Below are positions 32,460-35,474 of a stretch of DNA of 35,474 nt, piece after piece. The stretch is from positions 1 through 35,474 of the forward strand of contig DASPOR010000123.1 in assembly GCA_035625915.1 (NCBI GenBank). The letters are read 5' to 3'. The translations under genes were made by a program, and so were the position numbers. The DNA comes from Alphaproteobacteria bacterium. GTDB lineage: Bacteria > Pseudomonadota > Alphaproteobacteria > JACZXZ01. The notes beneath the pieces were generated by a model, which saw only the letters and a list, made by a program, of their open reading frames with translations, had not been told where the DNA came from and made no database searches. Position 1 is the first letter of the stretch. Every line of letters starts with the position of its first letter.

Positions 32460-34043
32460 ATGGATAACTTCTCGAATAGCCAGACCACCCGAAAGCCCGC
32501 CGTCCAGTCGTCAGGTGGAATTGTTGCAGCACAGCATCGCCGTGCAGCGGAGGTAGGTGCTGCCGTTCTCGCCGACGGCGGCGATGCGGTAGACGCCGCC
32601 GTTGCAACCTCTTTCGCGATCGGGGTCGTCGAGCCTTGGATGAGCGGGCCGGGCGGCGGAGGCGCCATGATCGTTTACCGCGCCAAAGAGCGACGAACCT
32701 GGGTCGTGGATTTCGGCATGAGAGCGCCGGCGGGTCTCGACCCGGTCGATTATCCCCTCTCCGGCGCAGGCGTTTCGGCCGACCTGTTCCCTTGGCCGGC
32801 GGTCGTCGAGGATCGCAATGCCGTAGGCGCAACAGCGATCGCCGTACCCGGCACGGTCGACGGAATGGGCGTGATCCACGAGCGCTTCGGCACCAAGCCC
32901 TGGCGCGATCTTTTGGCGCCGGCGGCCGAGCTGGCCGACGAGGGCTTGCTCGTCGATTGGTACGCTGCCCTTGTAATCGCCTCGGCCACGCGAATGCTTG
33001 CCGTGAACGAATTCGCGGCCAAGACGTTTCTCGAGGACGGAAGGTGGCCGACGATTTCGGCCTGGACGGCGCTCGCCGAAAAGCGCGTCGACCTTTCCAC
33101 CATGGGAGGCACGATTCGACGCCTCGCGGAACGTGGCCCGCGGGAATTCTACGAAGGCGAGCTTGCACACGCCATCGTGCGCGACGTACGGCGCGCCGGC
33201 GGTTTGCTATCGACAGCGGATCTTGCCGGCTACCACGCCAAATTGATGGAGCCGCGCAAGATCGTGTATCGCGGCGCCACGCTTTACGCGGCGCCGGAAT
33301 TGACCGCCGGCCCGACGCTGGCCGATTGCCTCGCCAGGCTCGCGGCGTACTCGCCTGCCGGCCGCGCTCCCAACGCCGACGCATACGCGGCTTACGCAAT
33401 CGCACTTCGCGAAGCCTATGCCTGGCGACTTGAGAACATGGGCGATGTGGAGGGCGGGCGGAGAGGGCCGGCCTGCACCACTCACTTCAGCGTCGTCGAC
33501 CGGCACGGCAATATGTGCGCGGTTACGCAGACGCTCCTCTCGATCTTCGGCTCGAAAGTCATGCTGCCCGAAAGCGGGCTTCTGATGAACAACGGCATCC
33601 TGTGGTTCGATCCGGAAGGGGGGAAGCCAAATTCGCTGGGCCCCGGCAAGCGTTGTCTCATGAACGTATGCCCCGTGATCGGCGAGCATCGGAGCAGGCG
33701 GTTCGCGCTGGGCGCATCCGGCGGGCGGCGAATTCTACCGGCGGTGATGCAACTTGCGCTTTATCTGGTCGACTACGGCATGACGCTCGAGGAGGCATTC
33801 CACAGCCCGCGCATCGATCTGAGCGGGGGCGATACGTTGATTGCCGATCTTTCCCTGCCGCAATCGATACGCGCGGTCCTTGCCCGCACATTCAAGCTTG
33901 TCGAGGCCCGGCGAGCGGCTTTTCCGTATATGTTTGCCTGCCCTGCCGGCGTATTGCGGGAAGGCGATGCCAATCACGGCTGCACGGAAATCATGTCCCC
34001 CTGGGGCGACGCCATTGCGGAGGAAGGGATCGGCGCGCGCTGA
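32460..34043 (+). CDS. Gamma-glutamyltransferase-like Ntn hydrolase
   Basis: 527-residue autoprocessing hydrolase of the GGT/cephalosporin-acylase family. The nucleophile Thr340 is the first Thr of ACTTHFSVVD, predicting chains of 339 and 188 residues, close to E. coli GGT's small chain. The GGT core GPGGGGAMIVY, the NNG of LLMNNGILWF and the C-terminal GASGGRRILPAVMQ are present. Two differences from E. coli GGT are visible: the position of the substrate-binding Arg114-Glu115 reads Gly-Met (DFGMRAP), and the lid-loop stretch is about nine residues shorter (GILWFDPEGGKPNS). No signal peptide is seen, so it is probably cytoplasmic. The ATG at 32460 follows AGAGG. Canonical glutathione hydrolysis is doubtful; related family members act on other amides. 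Confidence 0.9.
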   Translation: MDNFSNSQTTRKPAVQSSGGIVAAQHRRAAEVGAAVLADGGDAVDAAVATSFAIGVVEPWMSGPGGGGAMIVYRAKERRTWVVDFGMRAPAGLDPVDYPLSGAGVSADLFPWPAVVEDRNAVGATAIAVPGTVDGMGVIHERFGTKPWRDLLAPAAELADEGLLVDWYAALVIASATRMLAVNEFAAKTFLEDGRWPTISAWTALAEKRVDLSTMGGTIRRLAERGPREFYEGELAHAIVRDVRRAGGLLSTADLAGYHAKLMEPRKIVYRGATLYAAPELTAGPTLADCLARLAAYSPAGRAPNADAYAAYAIALREAYAWRLENMGDVEGGRRGPACTTHFSVVDRHGNMCAVTQTLLSIFGSKVMLPESGLLMNNGILWFDPEGGKPNSLGPGKRCLMNVCPVIGEHRSRRFALGASGGRRILPAVMQLALYLVDYGMTLEEAFHSPRIDLSGGDTLIADLSLPQSIRAVLARTFKLVEARRAAFPYMFACPAGVLREGDANHGCTEIMSPWGDAIAEEGIGAR

Positions 34044-34185
34044 TCGGCCAACATACTCGCTTCGATGGCGGCAATGTCGGCATGACGCCGGTCGAAGGGG
34101 ATCGGTCACTGTGAACCCCGTCTTCTGCATTCGCAATAACGGGGATTCGGGGCTGTCCGAAAAGAATGGCTCGGCACCACACTCC

Positions 34186-34215
34186 CAGATTTGCCGATAT
34201 TCCAAGGTAAATCTG
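34186..34215 (+). promoter_or_regulatory. Imperfect hairpin upstream of the GlnQ-like gene
   Basis: CAGATTTGCC and GGTAAATCTG form a 10-bp stem with one G-T wobble and a 10-nt loop, about 85 bp before the ATPase start. It may be an operator or leader hairpin. The 34044-34299 gap has no gene. Confidence 0.35.
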
Positions 34216-34299
34216 CTTGCGGACGCGGATGGCGCAAGCCATCCTCTCCAGTGGCAACGAAGAAAAAAAGTACCGTAAATTCAAGGGAGCTTCGAAACC

Positions 34300-35076
34300 A
34301 TGGCCTCCACCGCGACGCAGACGGAATCGCACAAGCTGGGCGACGTCATCATCAAGATGGCGGATGTGAGCAAGTGGTTCGGCGATTTTCAGGTGCTCAA
34401 GGGCATCAACCTCGAGGTCCGACGGGGGGAGCGCATCGTGATTTGCGGGCCTTCCGGCTCGGGCAAATCGACGCTCATCCGTTGCCTCAATCGCCTCGAG
34501 GAACATACCAAGGGCCAGATCGTGATCGACGGCATCGAGCTCGACCAGGGTACCCGCAACATCGAGCAAGTGCGCCGCGAGGTGGGGATGGTGTTTCAGC
34601 AATTCAACCTGTTCCCGCACTTGACCGTCGTTGAGAATTGCTGCCTCGCGCCGGTGAAGGTCCGGGGGATGAGTAAGGTCGAGGCCGAGAAGGTCGCCAT
34701 GTCCTATCTCGAGCGCGTGCGAATCCCGGAGCAGGCGCACAAGTACCCCGGCCAGCTATCCGGGGGGCAACAACAACGCGTGGCGATCGCCCGCGCCCTT
34801 TGCATGAGTCCGAAGATCATGCTTTTCGACGAGCCCACCTCCGCTCTCGACCCCGAGATGGTCAAAGAAGTGCTCGATGTGATGGTTCTGCTTGCCGAGA
34901 GCGGAATGACCATGCTCGTCGTCACCCACGAAATGGGTTTCGCGCGGCGCGTTGCCGACCGGGTCATCTTCATGGATATGGGCGAAATCATCGAAGGGGC
35001 GCCACCCGATGCGTTCTTCAGAAACCCGCGATCGGAGCGCACACGCGCGTTCCTCAGCCAAATCCTCTCGCACTAG
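34300..35076 (+). CDS. Polar amino acid ABC transporter ATPase (GlnQ/HisP type), orphan
   Basis: 258 residues. It has Walker A GPSGSGKS at 50-57, Q-loop [13 protein letters not shown], signature LSGGQQQR at 153-160, Walker [16 protein letters not shown] at 173-187 and H-loop [12 protein letters not shown]. The NLFPHLTV and [12 protein letters not shown] segments mark the polar amino acid (GlnQ/GltL/HisP) group. AAGGGAG precedes the ATG. No binding protein or permease lies upstream, and the next gene is a DapA-family aldolase, so the rest of the importer must be elsewhere or past the window edge. The stop codon TAG is also the first triplet of palindromic element D. Confidence 0.94.
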   Translation: MASTATQTESHKLGDVIIKMADVSKWFGDFQVLKGINLEVRRGERIVICGPSGSGKSTLIRCLNRLEEHTKGQIVIDGIELDQGTRNIEQVRREVGMVFQQFNLFPHLTVVENCCLAPVKVRGMSKVEAEKVAMSYLERVRIPEQAHKYPGQLSGGQQQRVAIARALCMSPKIMLFDEPTSALDPEMVKEVLDVMVLLAESGMTMLVVTHEMGFARRVADRVIFMDMGEIIEGAPPDAFFRNPRSERTRAFLSQILSH

Positions 35077-35104
35077 TGCGGCGAATCCGAAATCCATCAC
35101 ACGA
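35074..35104 (+). repeat. Core-deleted copy (element D) of the palindromic repeat after the GlnQ-like gene
   Basis: The left end TAGTGCGGCGAAT corresponds to the left end of element A with two changes, and the right end AAATCCATCACACGA corresponds to the right end of element B with one change. The inner stem and loop (about 45 bp) are absent. Its first triplet is the stop codon of the GlnQ-like gene. The two ends can still pair imperfectly. Confidence 0.7.
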
Positions 35105-35151
35105 GGGATGGCGCGGCGGCAGCGATTAAGCATCGTTAGAGCAGAGACGAA

Positions 35152-35474
35152 ATGAGCAAAGAACGTATGACGGGCGTGATCGCGGCGGCAGCAACACCGC
35201 TTCGCGACGACTATTCGATTGACTTGGTGAAACTCGTTTCACACTGCGAATGGCTTCTGAAACAGGGGTGCGACGGCATCAACTTGCTCGGCACGACCGG
35301 CGAGGCGACGTCTTTCGCCGTCGAAGAACGGCTGGCCGCGATGAAGGCCGTCGCCCAGGGACACCTTCCGCTCGACCGGATCATGGTCGGGACCGGGGCT
35401 GCGGCACTCGGCGACGCCGTTCGGCTTACCGGTGCCGCACGGGAACTGGGTTTTGCTGGAGCGCTCCTCCTTCC
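35152..35474 (+). CDS. Dihydrodipicolinate synthase/N-acetylneuraminate lyase family aldolase, 3' end cut by window edge
   Basis: First 107 codons of a DapA-family TIM-barrel aldolase. The N-terminus VIAAAATPLRDDYSIDLVKL and the active-site loop GINLLGTTGEATSF (Thr48-Thr49 bind the keto-acid carboxylate) are diagnostic; the Schiff-base Lys and catalytic Tyr lie beyond the edge. Members include DapA, N-acetylneuraminate lyase and 2-keto-3-deoxy sugar-acid aldolases or dehydratases. The ATG at 35152 has only a weak AGAG upstream. It follows the GlnQ-like gene by 75 bp, with element D in between. The type cannot be fixed without the rest; a role in sugar-acid breakdown next to the dehydratase at 21 kb is only a possibility. 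Confidence 0.9.
   Translation, partial: MSKERMTGVIAAAATPLRDDYSIDLVKLVSHCEWLLKQGCDGINLLGTTGEATSFAVEERLAAMKAVAQGHLPLDRIMVGTGAAALGDAVRLTGAARELGFAGALLL

Overview
The window is GC-rich chromosomal DNA, most likely from an alphaproteobacterium of the Rhodospirillales/Rhizobiales type. The evidence is a C4-pathway 5-aminolevulinate synthase (hemA), a sugar-acid dehydratase with rhizobial-type cysteine spacing, many ABC importers, a DUF1800/DUF1501 pair and a FliL protein. No rRNA, tRNA, CRISPR array, phage gene or transposase was seen. The organism assignment is inference from gene content.

Left third (1-11.7 kb): a left-truncated pyruvate:quinone oxidoreductase gene (poxB, minus strand) diverges from a P1-family aminopeptidase (DmpA/BapA type). 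After a 490-bp gap comes a complete five-gene dipeptide/oligopeptide ABC importer (dppABCDF-like) with overlapping or abutting genes. Next is hemA, bracketed by two 76-bp palindromic elements in opposite orientation, and then a FAD-dependent oxidoreductase.

Middle (11.7-20.4 kb), all minus strand: a small exported protein of unknown function, an OmpA-domain lipoprotein with a strong terminator, an isolated fliL, an NTF2/SnoaL-like protein, the coupled DUF1800 and DUF1501 genes, and an NMT1/SsuA-type ABC importer (binding protein, ATPase, permease).

Right (21-35.5 kb): an IlvD/Edd-family sugar-acid dehydratase, a small membrane protein, a GST, a PuuB-like FAD oxidoreductase, three PLP aminotransferases (one class I, two class III), a large patatin-like DUF3376-type hydrolase with a TTG start, a gamma-glutamyltransferase-like Ntn hydrolase, a lone GlnQ-type ATPase, and the start of a DapA-family aldolase cut by the right edge. 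The theme is uptake and catabolism of peptides, amines, amino acids and sugar acids. Strand changes show several separate transcription units rather than one operon.

The most unusual feature is a dispersed palindromic repeat. It has two full 76-bp copies (70/76 identical, inverted, flanking hemA), one exact left-arm half copy at 14820-14844, and one core-deleted 31-bp copy at 35074-35104. In the two short copies the TAG at the left end of the element is also the stop codon of the adjacent gene.
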